Origin: Brevibacterium yomogidense
GTDB lineage: Bacteria; Actinomycetota; Actinomycetes; Actinomycetales; Brevibacteriaceae
NCBI RefSeq assembly: GCF_900163715.1
Contig: NZ_FWFF01000013.1
Coordinates: forward strand, 1-64,000
Direction of reading: 5' to 3'
Length of the DNA: 64,000 nucleotides
Each line of letters opens with the position of its first letter. Position 1 is the stretch's first letter. Below the pieces are notes generated by a model. That model was not told the origin of the DNA. It made no database searches and was given only the letters and a program-made list of their open reading frames with translations. Both the position numbers and the translations under genes were made by a program. Positions 1 through 6,915 of this stretch are shown piece after piece.

Positions 1-2
1 AA

Positions 3-104
3 CGACACGGGCGGATCCCCGGCACCTGGGTCTACACCCTCATCTGCGAAGAGCCAGTTAATGCTGTTGCATTCATGAAACATCCTCGAATAAACAATGA
101 GTAG
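3..104 (+). CDS. C-terminal end of an unknown element protein (partial)
   Basis: The third plus-strand frame is open from the window edge to a TAG at 102-104 and gives 33 residues containing GRIPGTWVYTLICEE and ending KHPRINNE. The composition looks like a real protein tail and not like a GC-driven shadow, and the other two plus frames close without such a sequence. The 5' part lies outside the window, so no family can be named. It converges on the HNH gene, with a hairpin between the two, and would be cargo of the integrative element. Confidence 0.4.
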   Translation, partial: RHGRIPGTWVYTLICEEPVNAVAFMKHPRINNE

Positions 105-109
105 AGAAT

Positions 110-134
110 TGAGCGCACGCCCAAGGGGCGTGCT
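110..134. terminator. Hairpin between convergent element genes
   Basis: GAGCGCACGCCC, loop AAG, GGGCGTGCTC: a stem of about 10 bp with one bulged base, lying between the end of the partial plus-strand gene and the end of the minus-strand HNH gene. There is no long T run on either side, so termination is inferred from shape and position. Confidence 0.5.
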
Positions 135-147
135 CAAACAGGCACGG

Positions 148-924
148 CTAAGCGCTCGCTACAGAGGGACCGCTTGCGCAAAAACGGCCCGGCCGCCCGG
201 GTCGCCCGGGGGGAATGGGGGTACGGCGAACGCGACGGCCGACGCGGTGCCGTTCCCCGCTGTCTCGCTGGGAAACGACGAGAGCCACGGTTGGATACAC
301 TGCTGTATCGTTTGTATCCGGCACTTCGGAAGGAGTCGCCGGCGCGGTCGCCGGCAACGACTCGGGGAGCCTCGAGCACCAGCCAACGGGCAGACCATTC
401 TCCTCGCAGAATGCCGCGAAGAATCCATTGTCGCGTGAAGCAACCTCGAGATTCACCCGCTCAACCGATGGCTTATACCGTCGATGCAATGTCTTGCCCG
501 TCGGATATAGGTGGGCCGGATTGCAGCACGTTCCTCTGCCATTCCCGGCATTCCCGCCACCGCACAAATGATTCAGTTCGCCGCCATTCTTATGGCCGCC
601 GAAGAATGCGACATACGCGAATCGATAAGGCAGCCAAGTAATGCCCCCGGCCTTGAACCGGCCTCGACGATTGTTGGTCGTCGAGCCTCGCCAGTACCAA
701 CAGCCCGTGACGGGATCCGGCTGGACCTGAGCCACGAACTCAGCGATCCGCTCTTTCATGTCCACGCCCTGCAGGTAGTCCGGTTCGTGCTTCCGGCAGT
801 AGCCGGGGCGCTTGCGCATCGCCTCGGTCGTGCGCGTGTACCTCCTCGACCGGCACCGCCTGCCGTCATCGTCGCGATGCGAGCACTGGCCGTGCTCGAC
901 GAGGATCGCGCTGGACCGGCTCAC
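148..924 (-). CDS. HNH endonuclease-like protein of integrative element
   Basis: A 258-residue protein. The middle contains WYWRG followed by an HNH_3-like signature: LNHLCGGG, then a loop with CCNPAHLYP and KTLHRR. The His-Asn pair, the spaced cysteines and the NPAHL box are those of phage-type HNH nucleases. An N-terminal cysteine/histidine segment (CSHRDDDGRRC and YCRKHEPDY) could bind another metal. The GTG start at 924 overlaps the TGA of the upstream HTH gene (GTGA), suggesting translational coupling. The C-terminal third is Arg/Pro-rich and uninformative. The role in the element is unknown: DNA processing, defence or homing are all possible. Confidence 0.7.
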   Translation of the reverse strand: MSRSSAILVEHGQCSHRDDDGRRCRSRRYTRTTEAMRKRPGYCRKHEPDYLQGVDMKERIAEFVAQVQPDPVTGCWYWRGSTTNNRRGRFKAGGITWLPYRFAYVAFFGGHKNGGELNHLCGGGNAGNGRGTCCNPAHLYPTGKTLHRRYKPSVERVNLEVASRDNGFFAAFCEENGLPVGWCSRLPESLPATAPATPSEVPDTNDTAVYPTVALVVSQRDSGERHRVGRRVRRTPIPPGRPGRPGRFCASGPSVASA

Positions 925-1148
925 GCGACCACGCGCTGCTGACGCGCCCAAGAGTCGAGATCCGTCCTGAGGTAGCGCACCTGGTTGCCGAACTTGACGT
1001 GAACCGGGGCGCGGGAAGTGCCCGCGTTGTCTGCCAACCAACTCGGGCGCACTCCGAGATACTGCGCGGCCTGCTTGCGCGTCAACGCGATAGGCACGAT
1101 GTTCACGTGCTCGACCTGATCCGATGCTGTCGCTGTCGCTGTGCTCAA
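921..1148 (-). CDS. AlpA/excisionase-like HTH DNA-binding protein 1
   Basis: A 75-residue protein with a MerR/AlpA-type winged HTH: LTRKQAAQYLGVRPSWL, then a wing containing VKFGNQVRYLRTDLDSWARQQ. Such proteins act as excisionases (recombination directionality factors) or small regulators beside tyrosine integrases. The start chosen is TTG at 1148 because an AGGAG sits 5 nt upstream; no ATG in frame has a comparable site. It is a clear paralogue of the next gene upstream (shared AAxxLxVxxxWLxDNAG and VRYxRTDLxxW) and overlaps the HNH gene start by 4 nt. Whether it is an excisionase, a repressor or both is not resolved. Confidence 0.75.
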   Translation of the reverse strand: MSTATATASDQVEHVNIVPIALTRKQAAQYLGVRPSWLADNAGTSRAPVHVKFGNQVRYLRTDLDSWARQQRVVA

Positions 1149-1203
1149 TGAGTCTCCTGTGTCTGAGCCATCTCTATGAAGTTGTGTACTGCGCGGCCGT
1201 CGA

Positions 1204-1377
1204 TCAGCCGACGCGGTTAAGGCGAAGCCACGCCTCAAGATCCGTGCGGCTGTACCGCACGTACCGACCCACCTTGCAAACCGGCGGATACCCCGGCCTG
1301 CCCGCGTTGTCGCGGAGCCAAGTCCACTTCACGCGCAGGAACTCAGCGGCCTCACGCCGCGTCATCATGTCGTCCAC
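1204..1377 (-). CDS. AlpA/excisionase-like HTH DNA-binding protein 2
   Basis: A 57-residue protein that is almost entirely a winged HTH: MTRREAAEFLRVKWTWLRDNAG, then CKVGRYVRYSRTDLEAWLRLN. Same AlpA/MerR-like family as the gene downstream, so the two look like a tandem duplication that has diverged. GTG at 1377 is favoured as start because GGAGG lies 5 nt upstream; ATG at 1368 would sit about 14 nt from it. It is first in a three-gene minus-strand operon (HTH2-HTH1-HNH) that runs away from the integrase. A terminator and paired repeats lie directly upstream. Confidence 0.7.
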   Translation of the reverse strand: MDDMMTRREAAEFLRVKWTWLRDNAGRPGYPPVCKVGRYVRYSRTDLEAWLRLNRVG

Positions 1378-1428
1378 ACTCACCTCCTCATGTCGGGAAT
1401 CGTCTGCTGGTGTCGGGTGTGAGGGCAC

Positions 1429-1455
1429 AAAAAAGCCACCGACCGAATCGGTGGC
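1429..1455 (-). terminator. Rho-independent terminator upstream of the HTH genes
   Basis: Read on the minus strand: AGCCACCGA, loop TTCGG, TCGGTGGC, then six T. Perfect 8-bp stem with a T tract, a textbook intrinsic terminator. It lies between the repeat region and the first HTH gene, so transcripts that start in the repeat region would end before that gene unless read through. The HTH operon may use a promoter between this hairpin and 1377, or be controlled by antitermination. Confidence 0.8.
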
Positions 1456-1473
1456 TATCGCTGGGTCAGCGCC

Positions 1474-1604
1474 CCTCAAGGTAATAAGGGTGTCCGATCC
1501 CCGGATCGCGGACATCAGACCCGCTGGGAGTTCGCTGAGCGAGGCGTCCCCGCTTTTCACCCTCATGGTAATAAGGGTGTCGTTTTCGCGAGTTAGCGAC
1601 ATCG
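1474..1604. repeat. Two direct repeats with internal dyads, candidate operators
   Basis: A 21-bp block, CCTCAnGGTAATAAGGGTGTC, occurs at 1474-1494 and 1561-1581 with one mismatch. Each is followed within about 20 bp by GCGACATC or GCGGACATC, so each copy forms an imperfect dyad TGTC...GACA (1491-1514 and 1579-1602). The copies are 87 bp apart. They lie in the non-coding stretch 1378-1799 between divergent HTH and integrase genes. Binding sites for one of the HTH proteins or arm sites for the integrase are the natural readings; both are inference. Confidence 0.6.
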
Positions 1605-1639
1605 GCCCCCCGTGCGTTACCAAATCGTTGCGTTACACC

Positions 1640-1686
1640 CAGAACGCACAGCGCCCACAGAACGCTCTGTGCGGGCACAGAATCGC
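1640..1686. repeat. CAGAAC-type short repeats and small hairpin
   Basis: CAGAACGC at 1640-1647 and 1658-1665, and CAGAATCGC from about 1678, spaced by roughly one and a half to two helical turns. CACAGA-ACGC-TCTGTG (1656-1671) forms a small hairpin within them. This is the rest of the gene-free stretch 1378-1799; no open frame there looks coding. Possible integrase or excisionase arm sites. Confidence 0.35.
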
Positions 1687-1787
1687 CGCTGCGAACGCGA
1701 GTGCGGACGCGCCCCTGCTGTGCGCTCCTGGGTGGCACACAGAGCCCAACAACGGCATGCTGGCCGTCAAGAGCACAGGATGAGTGT

Positions 1788-1793
1788 TAACTT
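1788..1793 (+). promoter_or_regulatory. Possible -10 box for leaderless integrase mRNA
   Basis: TAACTT lies 6 nt before the integrase ATG and no Shine-Dalgarno sequence is present. A TAnnnT box at this distance is the pattern of leaderless transcripts in actinobacteria. No good -35 is visible. Confidence 0.35.
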
Positions 1794-1799
1794 GACCCT

Positions 1800-3164
1800 A
1801 TGCGCAGACCGATCATCGAAGACCGCAAACAACAGAACCCGGACATCAAGCCGACCGAATCACGATGGGTAGTCCGCTACTGGACCGGCAGCGGCTACAA
1901 GCGCAAACGGTTCAAGCGCCGCAAGGACGCTGAGGTGTTCCGCGACGAATACATACGCGAGCACGACGGGACCAGGACGTTCGACCCCGACGCGGGCAAA
2001 GACGTGTTCGTCTCCCAACTGTTCGCAGACTGGATCGCCGTAATCGAAGGCGGCGGAGGCCTCAAGGGCGAAGGCGCTGAACCGTCGACACTCAACTCCT
2101 ACCGGACGATCTACCGGAACAGCATCGGTCCCCGATGGGACCGGACCGCGCTCGCCAACATCACCCGCGAAGGCGTGTCCGAATGGGTGACCACGATGAC
2201 AGCGCCGGACGGCAAGCCAGCCACGACCGACCGCAAGAGGAAAGCGCTCGGACAGTTCAAGCGGATGCTCGCGTTCGCAGTCGAACGCGGCATCGTGCGG
2301 GTCAATCCAGCGGAGGGCGTGAAGGCGCCGCCAGCGGCGACGGCGACCCCGATCAGACCGCTTGCGCCACGGCAACTCATGCGGCTCGCCGCCCACTCCG
2401 AAGAGTGGGGCGACCTAATCCTGTTCGCCGGGATCACCGGCCTGAGGTTCGGAGAACTAGCCGCGCTCCGAGTCCAGGACATCGACACGTTCGACGGGGT
2501 AGTCGTCGTCACACGAGCCATCGGCGACGACAACGGGCGACGCTACGTGAAGACGACGAAGACCGGCGAAGAGCGGACGGTGCCGCTCGCGCCGAACGCG
2601 GTGCAGATCGCCACCGCGCGAGCGCGGGGCAAGAACGCCGACGACCTCCTGTTCCCCGCCAGCGGCGGACACTGGCTACACGGATCGAACTTCACGAACC
2701 GGGTGTTCCGTCCGCTAGTCGCAGACGCCTCAGTCGCCGTCCAGCGACTACAAGAAGCGCTCGGGGTGACGGAACTCAGGCGGGGCAGAGCGCGGTTCGG
2801 AGAAGTCACAGAACGCGCTGTGCGCGCCTACCAGGACGACAACGACCTAGACGTCACGGGGATCGCGGACGCGGCTACGCGCGCCGTTCTCGGACTTAGC
2901 GACAGCGAGCACCCGCTCGTGCTGCGCGTCGGCGATGAGGACTTCGAGCCGATCGGTTTCCACGGGCTACGACACACAGCCGTGAGCCTCGCCATCCAGG
3001 CGGGGGCGAACGTGAAAGCGGTCCAGCGGTTCGCGGGTCACGCGTCCGCGTCGATGACGCTGGACGTCTACGCGGAACTGTTCGATGACGACCTCAGTAC
3101 CGTCGCTGAACGCCTCGGAACACTGTTCCGTCGCGAGGCCCCGGAACTCGCCGCTCTCGAGTGA
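1800..3164 (+). CDS. int: Tyrosine integrase with PG_binding_1-like insertion
   Basis: A 454-residue site-specific recombinase. Order: basic arm-binding segment with RWVVRYWTGSGYKRKRFK (about 20-50), core-binding SAM-like domain (about 65-175), catalytic domain. Catalytic residues visible: Arg216 (TGLRFGE), Lys254, His388-x-x-Arg391 (HGLRH), His414 (AGHAS) and nucleophile Tyr424. Residues about 311-366 do not belong to the integrase fold. They read VQRLQEAL, FGEVTERAVRAYQ, LDVTGIADAATRAVL, matching the consensus of the PG_binding_1 domain (LQ..L, FG..T..AV..FQ, L.VTG..D..T...L). The insert lies just before the HxxR box. The gene is next to the tRNA fragment it presumably uses as attachment site. 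ATG start without an RBS suggests a leaderless mRNA. Confidence 0.93.
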   Translation: MRRPIIEDRKQQNPDIKPTESRWVVRYWTGSGYKRKRFKRRKDAEVFRDEYIREHDGTRTFDPDAGKDVFVSQLFADWIAVIEGGGGLKGEGAEPSTLNSYRTIYRNSIGPRWDRTALANITREGVSEWVTTMTAPDGKPATTDRKRKALGQFKRMLAFAVERGIVRVNPAEGVKAPPAATATPIRPLAPRQLMRLAAHSEEWGDLILFAGITGLRFGELAALRVQDIDTFDGVVVVTRAIGDDNGRRYVKTTKTGEERTVPLAPNAVQIATARARGKNADDLLFPASGGHWLHGSNFTNRVFRPLVADASVAVQRLQEALGVTELRRGRARFGEVTERAVRAYQDDNDLDVTGIADAATRAVLGLSDSEHPLVLRVGDEDFEPIGFHGLRHTAVSLAIQAGANVKAVQRFAGHASASMTLDVYAELFDDDLSTVAERLGTLFRREAPELAALE

Positions 3165-3184
3165 GTGGCACTTTAGTGGCACTT
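3164..3184. repeat. Tandem 10-bp repeat AGTGGCACTT beside att site
   Basis: AGTGGCACTT at 3164-3173 and 3175-3184, an 11-bp period (one helical turn), starting in the integrase stop codon and followed by GACCC. A related string, AGTGTTAACTTGACCC, lies just before the integrase start (1783-1798). Likely arm-type integrase binding sites next to the att core; inferred from position and phasing. Confidence 0.5.
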
Positions 3185-3221
3185 GACCCAGCGCCATCCC
3201 CGCCAGCACTGGGCTGAGCGC

Positions 3222-3269
3222 AAGTCTCATAATCCTTTTGTCGCGGGTTCAAGTCCCGCCGGGGGCACC
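3222..3269 (+). repeat. tRNA 3' fragment with CAT anticodon (att junction)
   Basis: From the anticodon loop CTCATAA (anticodon CAT at 3228-3230) through the variable loop, T arm GCGGG-TTCAAGT-CCCGC, acceptor half CGGGGGC and ACC, the sequence is a normal tRNA 3' half, as in tRNA-Met(CAT). The bases upstream supply no D arm and no matching 5' acceptor strand GCCCCCG, so this is not a complete gene. It is the displaced 3' end left when an element integrates into a tRNA gene; the intact tRNA should lie at the other end of the element, left of the window. Confidence 0.75.
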
Positions 3270-3331
3270 GATGTCCTGACCTGGTGAGGACCGTGACGAT
3301 TGACAGCGCCGCGCGTGCTGGGCGCACACAC

Positions 3332-4123
3332 TCACGAGCCCTCCGGCTGCGTTGCCACGCTGTCCACCGCTCCCCCGAACCGCCGATCGCGCTTCGCGTA
3401 TTCGAGGATGGCGGCCCACAGCGTCCTGCGGTCGACGTCCGGCCAGAGCACGTCCTGGAAGACCATCTCTGCATAGGCCGACTGCCACAGCAGGAAGTTC
3501 GACGTCCGCTGCTCCCCCGACGACCGCAGGAACAGATCCACGTCGGGGACCTCGGGCGAGTAGAGGCGTGAGGCGATCGACTTCTCCGTCAGCTTCTCCG
3601 GTGCGAGGCGGCCCGCAGCGACTTCGCGCGCGACCTCCTTCATCGCGTCCACGAGTTCCGACCGGCCGCCGTAGTTCACGCAGAACTGCAGGACGAGTCC
3701 GGTGTTGTCCTTCGTCTGCTCCTGCGCGTCCTCCAGTTCCGTGATGACGGACTTCCACAGCCGTCCCGGCCTGCCGGACCACACGATCCGCACGCCCAGC
3801 TCGTCCAGTTCGTCCCTGCGGCGACGGATGACGTCGCGGTTGAAGCCCATGAGGAAGCGCACCTCAGCAGGTGATCGCTTCCAGTTCTCAGTCGAGAACG
3901 CGTAGGCGCTCAGGTAGTCGACTCCGGCCTCGATCGCCCCGTGGATCACGTCGAGCAACGAGGCCTCTCCCGCCTTGTGCCCCTCCGTGCGCGGCAGACC
4001 CCGCTCATTCGCCCAGCGTCCGTTTCCGTCCATGACGATCGCGACGTGGCGCGGTACGAACGCGCGATCGATCGCCGGCGGCCGCGCGCCGGACGGATGG
4101 GGCGGTGGTGCGGGGTAGCTCAT
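3332..4123 (-). CDS. uppS: Isoprenyl (undecaprenyl-type) diphosphate synthase
   Basis: A 263-residue cis-prenyltransferase that extends an allylic diphosphate with isopentenyl diphosphate to make the polyprenyl carrier lipid for wall synthesis. Landmarks: [13 protein letters not shown] (catalytic Asp, substrate loop), [11 protein letters not shown], and the C-terminal [20 protein letters not shown]. The longer open frame upstream is rejected because ATG at 4123 fits the family N-terminus and overlaps the recO stop (ATGA), the usual uppS-recO coupling in actinobacteria. It lies just outside the att junction, so it is the first chromosomal gene right of the element. Confidence 0.95.
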   Translation of the reverse strand: MSYPAPPPHPSGARPPAIDRAFVPRHVAIVMDGNGRWANERGLPRTEGHKAGEASLLDVIHGAIEAGVDYLSAYAFSTENWKRSPAEVRFLMGFNRDVIRRRRDELDELGVRIVWSGRPGRLWKSVITELEDAQEQTKDNTGLVLQFCVNYGGRSELVDAMKEVAREVAAGRLAPEKLTEKSIASRLYSPEVPDVDLFLRSSGEQRTSNFLLWQSAYAEMVFQDVLWPDVDRRTLWAAILEYAKRDRRFGGAVDSVATQPEGS

Positions 4124-4848
4124 GTGCGCTCCAGGACGTTGAGGGAGCGCACGCGGCGCTCCAGATGCCAGTGGACGTAGGCCGTGACGAGCCGCGATGC
4201 CTCCAGAGCGGTGTGCACCGGCGTCACTGCCGCGACGGTCCAGTCTCCGGTCAGCAGAGCCGCCATGTGATTGACGGCCGAGGTCGAGGTCAGCGCGGTG
4301 CCGTGAGGGCGGCAGTCCGTGCAGACGGTCCCGCCGAGCGCAGCAGAGAAGCCGCGATGCGGGCCGGGCATGCCGCACTGCGCGCAGTCGACGAGGCTGG
4401 GTGCCCAGCCGGCCAGCGACATCGCCCGCAGCAGGTAGGCATCGAGGCTCTGCCGCGGAGGATGCTCCATATTGCACAGCGAGCGGATCGCAGACAGCAG
4501 CAGGAGGAACTGCCCCCGTGTCCGCGGTTCGTCCTCCGTGAGCTTCTGAGCGGTCTCCGCCATCACCGTCGCAGCCGAGTACACGTCGTAGTCGGCCATG
4601 ATCCCCCGGGCGAACGGCTCCTTCAGCTCCACCTGGGTGACGATGTCCAAGGACTTGCCGACGTGCGCCTGGAGGTCGACGAACATGAACGGCTCCAGCC
4701 GTGAGCCGAACTTCGACTTGGTCCGCCGGATGCCCTTCGCGACAGCGCGGACGAGCCCGTGCTCGCGCGTCAGCAGCACGACGATGCGGTCGGCCTCGCC
4801 CAGTTTGTGCCCACCCAGCACGATCGCTTCATCCCGGTAGTACCTCAC
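4120..4848 (-). CDS. recO: DNA repair protein RecO
   Basis: A 242-residue RecO. It helps RecFOR load RecA on SSB-coated single-stranded gaps and anneals strands. An OB-fold N-terminus is seen ([24 protein letters not shown]), then a helical domain, then a zinc site CAQCG...CTDCR at about 156-179. It overlaps uppS by 4 nt and is the first gene after the strong hairpin that follows leuA, so uppS-recO is probably one transcript. Confidence 0.95.
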   Translation of the reverse strand: MRYYRDEAIVLGGHKLGEADRIVVLLTREHGLVRAVAKGIRRTKSKFGSRLEPFMFVDLQAHVGKSLDIVTQVELKEPFARGIMADYDVYSAATVMAETAQKLTEDEPRTRGQFLLLLSAIRSLCNMEHPPRQSLDAYLLRAMSLAGWAPSLVDCAQCGMPGPHRGFSAALGGTVCTDCRPHGTALTSTSAVNHMAALLTGDWTVAAVTPVHTALEASRLVTAYVHWHLERRVRSLNVLERT

Positions 4849-4906
4849 CGATAGATTGTCTCACTCCCGGCACGGGCGGCCGGGTAGGCACACACCCGAA
4901 CACGCG

Positions 4907-4951
4907 CCGAGGCGGTGGTGACGGACCCGTCGGTCGTCACCACCGCCTCGG
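4907..4951. terminator. 17-bp perfect hairpin between leuA and recO
   Basis: CCGAGGCGGTGGTGACG and its exact complement are separated by an 11-nt loop. It follows the leuA stop on the minus strand; there is no T run. Confidence 0.75.
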
Positions 4952-4969
4952 CGAGGGGTCGCAGCAGCG

Positions 4970-6730
4970 TCAGCGTGCGGCGCGGTTCACCGCAGAGATG
5001 ATCGCCTTGAGGGTCGCCTTCGTGATGTTGGGGTGCAGTCCCGCGCCCCACAGCACGCGGTCGCCCACCGCCAGCTCCACGTAGGCGGCGGCCTTCGTGT
5101 CCGCGCCCGTGCCGACAGCGTGCTCGCTGTAGTCCTGGAGGCGGATGTCCACATCGAAGTGATCGTTGAGGATCGTCACGAGGGCATCGACGGGACCGTT
5201 GCCGCGGCCCTCGTAGACGCGCTCCTGGCCGTCGACGCGCAGGAACGCCTCGATGCGCTCGGAGAGACGACCGGCATCCTCGTCCTCAGCATGGACGGAC
5301 TCCGTGCGGAGGCTGAGCAGCTCGAAGCGCCCCCACCCGGTCTCGTCCTCCTCGGCGGGGAGGTACTCGTCCGCGAAGATCCTCCAGATCTCCTTCGCGT
5401 TCACCTCACCGCCGGTCTCGGTGCGTGCCTGGACGACCTTCGAGAACTCCACCTGCATTCGGCGCGGCATGTCGAGGCCGTGCTCGCTCTTGATGAGGTA
5501 GGTGACGCCGCCCTTGCCCGACTGCGAGTTCACGCGGATCACCGCTTCGTAGCTGCGGCCCAGATCCTTCGGGTCGACGGGCAGGTAGGGCATGTCCCAT
5601 TCCATCCGGTCGACCGGCACGCCCGCCTGGTGCGCCTTGATCTCGCGGTCCGCGAACGCCTTGTTGATCGCGTCCTGGTGCGAGCCGGAGAACGAGGTGA
5701 AGACGAGGTCTCCGCCGTACGGATGGCGCTCGTGGACACCGATCTGATTGCAGTCCTCGACCGTGTGGATCACTTCGTCTATATCAGAGAAGTCCAGCTC
5801 CGGGTCGACCCCCTGGCTGTAGAGGTTCATCGCGACGGTGACCAGGTCCAGGTTGCCCGTGCGCTCGCCGTTGCCGAACAGGCAGCCTTCGACGCGGTCC
5901 GCGCCGGCCATGAGTCCCAGCTCCGCCGCCGCGACACCGGTCCCCCGGTCGTTGTGGGGGTGGAGCGACACGGCGACGTCCTCGCGGTAGGGCATCTGCC
6001 GGATGAACCATTCGATCTGGTCCGCGTAGGCGTTGGGCGTGCCGCGCTCCACCGTCGCCGGCAGGTTCACGACCGTCTCGCGTCCCGCGGCGGGCTGCCA
6101 CATGTCCAGGACGGAGCCCACGATGTCTGCGGCGAACTCCGGTTCGGTGTCTACGAAGATCTCCGGGGAGTACTGGTACCCGAACTCCGCGTCGCCCAGC
6201 ATCGATTCGGCGTGCTTCATGACCGCCTGGGTGCCGCGCAGGGCGATGTCGCGGGTCTGGTCGAAGCCATCGCCTTCGAAGCCGAAGACAACCTTGCGGA
6301 AGACCGGCGCCGTCGCGTTGTACAGGTGGACCGTCGGCTTCTGCGCTCCGCGCAGGCTCTCCACCGTCCGCTCGATCAGGTCCTCGCGCGCCTGCGTGAG
6401 GACGCTGATGCGCACGTCGTCCGGGATCGCATCCTCTTCGATGATCTGGCGGACGAAGTCGAAGTCCGGCTGGCTGGCGGCCGGGAAGCCCACCTCGATC
6501 TCCTTGAAGCCGAGCTTCACCAGAAGATCGAACATCCGTCGCTTGCGCTCCGGGGTCATCGGATCGATGAGGGCCTGATTGCCGTCGCGCAGATCGGTGC
6601 TCAGCCAGCGGGGCGCCTTCGTCAGCCGCTGATCGGGCCATGTGCGGTCCCGCATGTCGAGCTGGATCCGGTCGTAGAACGACTTGTACTTGCTGAACGG
6701 CATCGGGCTGGGCTTCTGCAGATTCGCCAT
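4970..6730 (-). CDS. leuA: 2-isopropylmalate synthase
   Basis: A 586-residue LeuA of the actinobacterial long type. It condenses acetyl-CoA with 2-ketoisovalerate, the first step of leucine synthesis. The TIM barrel starts with WLSTDLRDGNQALIDPM (metal-binding Asp and catalytic Arg) and holds the metal-binding HPHNDRG; the C-terminal LeuA dimerisation/feedback domain lies at about 450-586. ATG at 6730 is preceded by AAGGAG with 8-nt spacing; the ATG 57 nt further up is not preceded by an RBS. Expression is very likely controlled by the leader peptide and hairpin immediately upstream. Confidence 0.97.
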   Translation of the reverse strand: MANLQKPSPMPFSKYKSFYDRIQLDMRDRTWPDQRLTKAPRWLSTDLRDGNQALIDPMTPERKRRMFDLLVKLGFKEIEVGFPAASQPDFDFVRQIIEEDAIPDDVRISVLTQAREDLIERTVESLRGAQKPTVHLYNATAPVFRKVVFGFEGDGFDQTRDIALRGTQAVMKHAESMLGDAEFGYQYSPEIFVDTEPEFAADIVGSVLDMWQPAAGRETVVNLPATVERGTPNAYADQIEWFIRQMPYREDVAVSLHPHNDRGTGVAAAELGLMAGADRVEGCLFGNGERTGNLDLVTVAMNLYSQGVDPELDFSDIDEVIHTVEDCNQIGVHERHPYGGDLVFTSFSGSHQDAINKAFADREIKAHQAGVPVDRMEWDMPYLPVDPKDLGRSYEAVIRVNSQSGKGGVTYLIKSEHGLDMPRRMQVEFSKVVQARTETGGEVNAKEIWRIFADEYLPAEEDETGWGRFELLSLRTESVHAEDEDAGRLSERIEAFLRVDGQERVYEGRGNGPVDALVTILNDHFDVDIRLQDYSEHAVGTGADTKAAAYVELAVGDRVLWGAGLHPNITKATLKAIISAVNRAAR

Positions 6731-6786
6731 TGCTGCTCTCCTTGTCATGCTGGTGCAGAGGAAGGGGCCGACGTGCGCGTCGGACA

Positions 6787-6828
6787 CCGCGGCGAGGATA
6801 CGGCCCTGTGAGTCAGGCCTCGCCGCGG
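6787..6828 (-). promoter_or_regulatory. leuA attenuator hairpin
   Basis: CCGCGGCGAGG at 6787-6797 and its exact complement CCTCGCCGCGG at 6818-6828 form an 11-bp stem. One arm lies inside the end of the Leu-rich leader peptide gene, the other 57 nt before the leuA ATG. Ribosome stalling on the Leu codons upstream would decide whether it forms. Confidence 0.7.
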
Positions 6829-6857
6829 CGGATAAGGAGGAGCAGTCCCCAGTTCAT
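6813..6857 (-). CDS. leuL: leuA leader peptide
   Basis: A 14-codon reading frame, MNWGLLLLIRRGEA, with four consecutive leucine codons (CTG CTC CTC CTT) and an isoleucine codon, ending in TGA 82 nt before the leuA start codon. A run of codons for the pathway product directly before a biosynthetic gene is the hallmark of transcription or translation attenuation by a leader peptide. TAGGGT lies 6 nt before the ATG and there is no Shine-Dalgarno, so the leader probably starts a leaderless mRNA. The stop is followed at once by the second half of an 11-bp hairpin. Confidence 0.75.
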   Translation of the reverse strand: MNWGLLLLIRRGEA

Positions 6858-6915
6858 GCACTCACCCTATGCGCCTTCGCGTGCCGCGTGCATGTCGGCG
6901 TCCGCATGATGGACG

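Noticed and set aside
1124..1783. 219-codon open frame on the plus strand across the HTH genes and the repeats
   Set aside because: Antisense of the second HTH gene and through the terminator; no RBS or motif.
3200..3269. Complete tRNA gene
   Set aside because: Only the part from the anticodon loop to the 3' end is normal; no D arm and no complementary 5' acceptor strand.
5033..6811. 592-codon open frame on the plus strand opposite leuA
   Set aside because: Low-complexity Arg/Ala/Val/Leu composition, no motif, and exact antisense of a complete leuA. A high-GC shadow.
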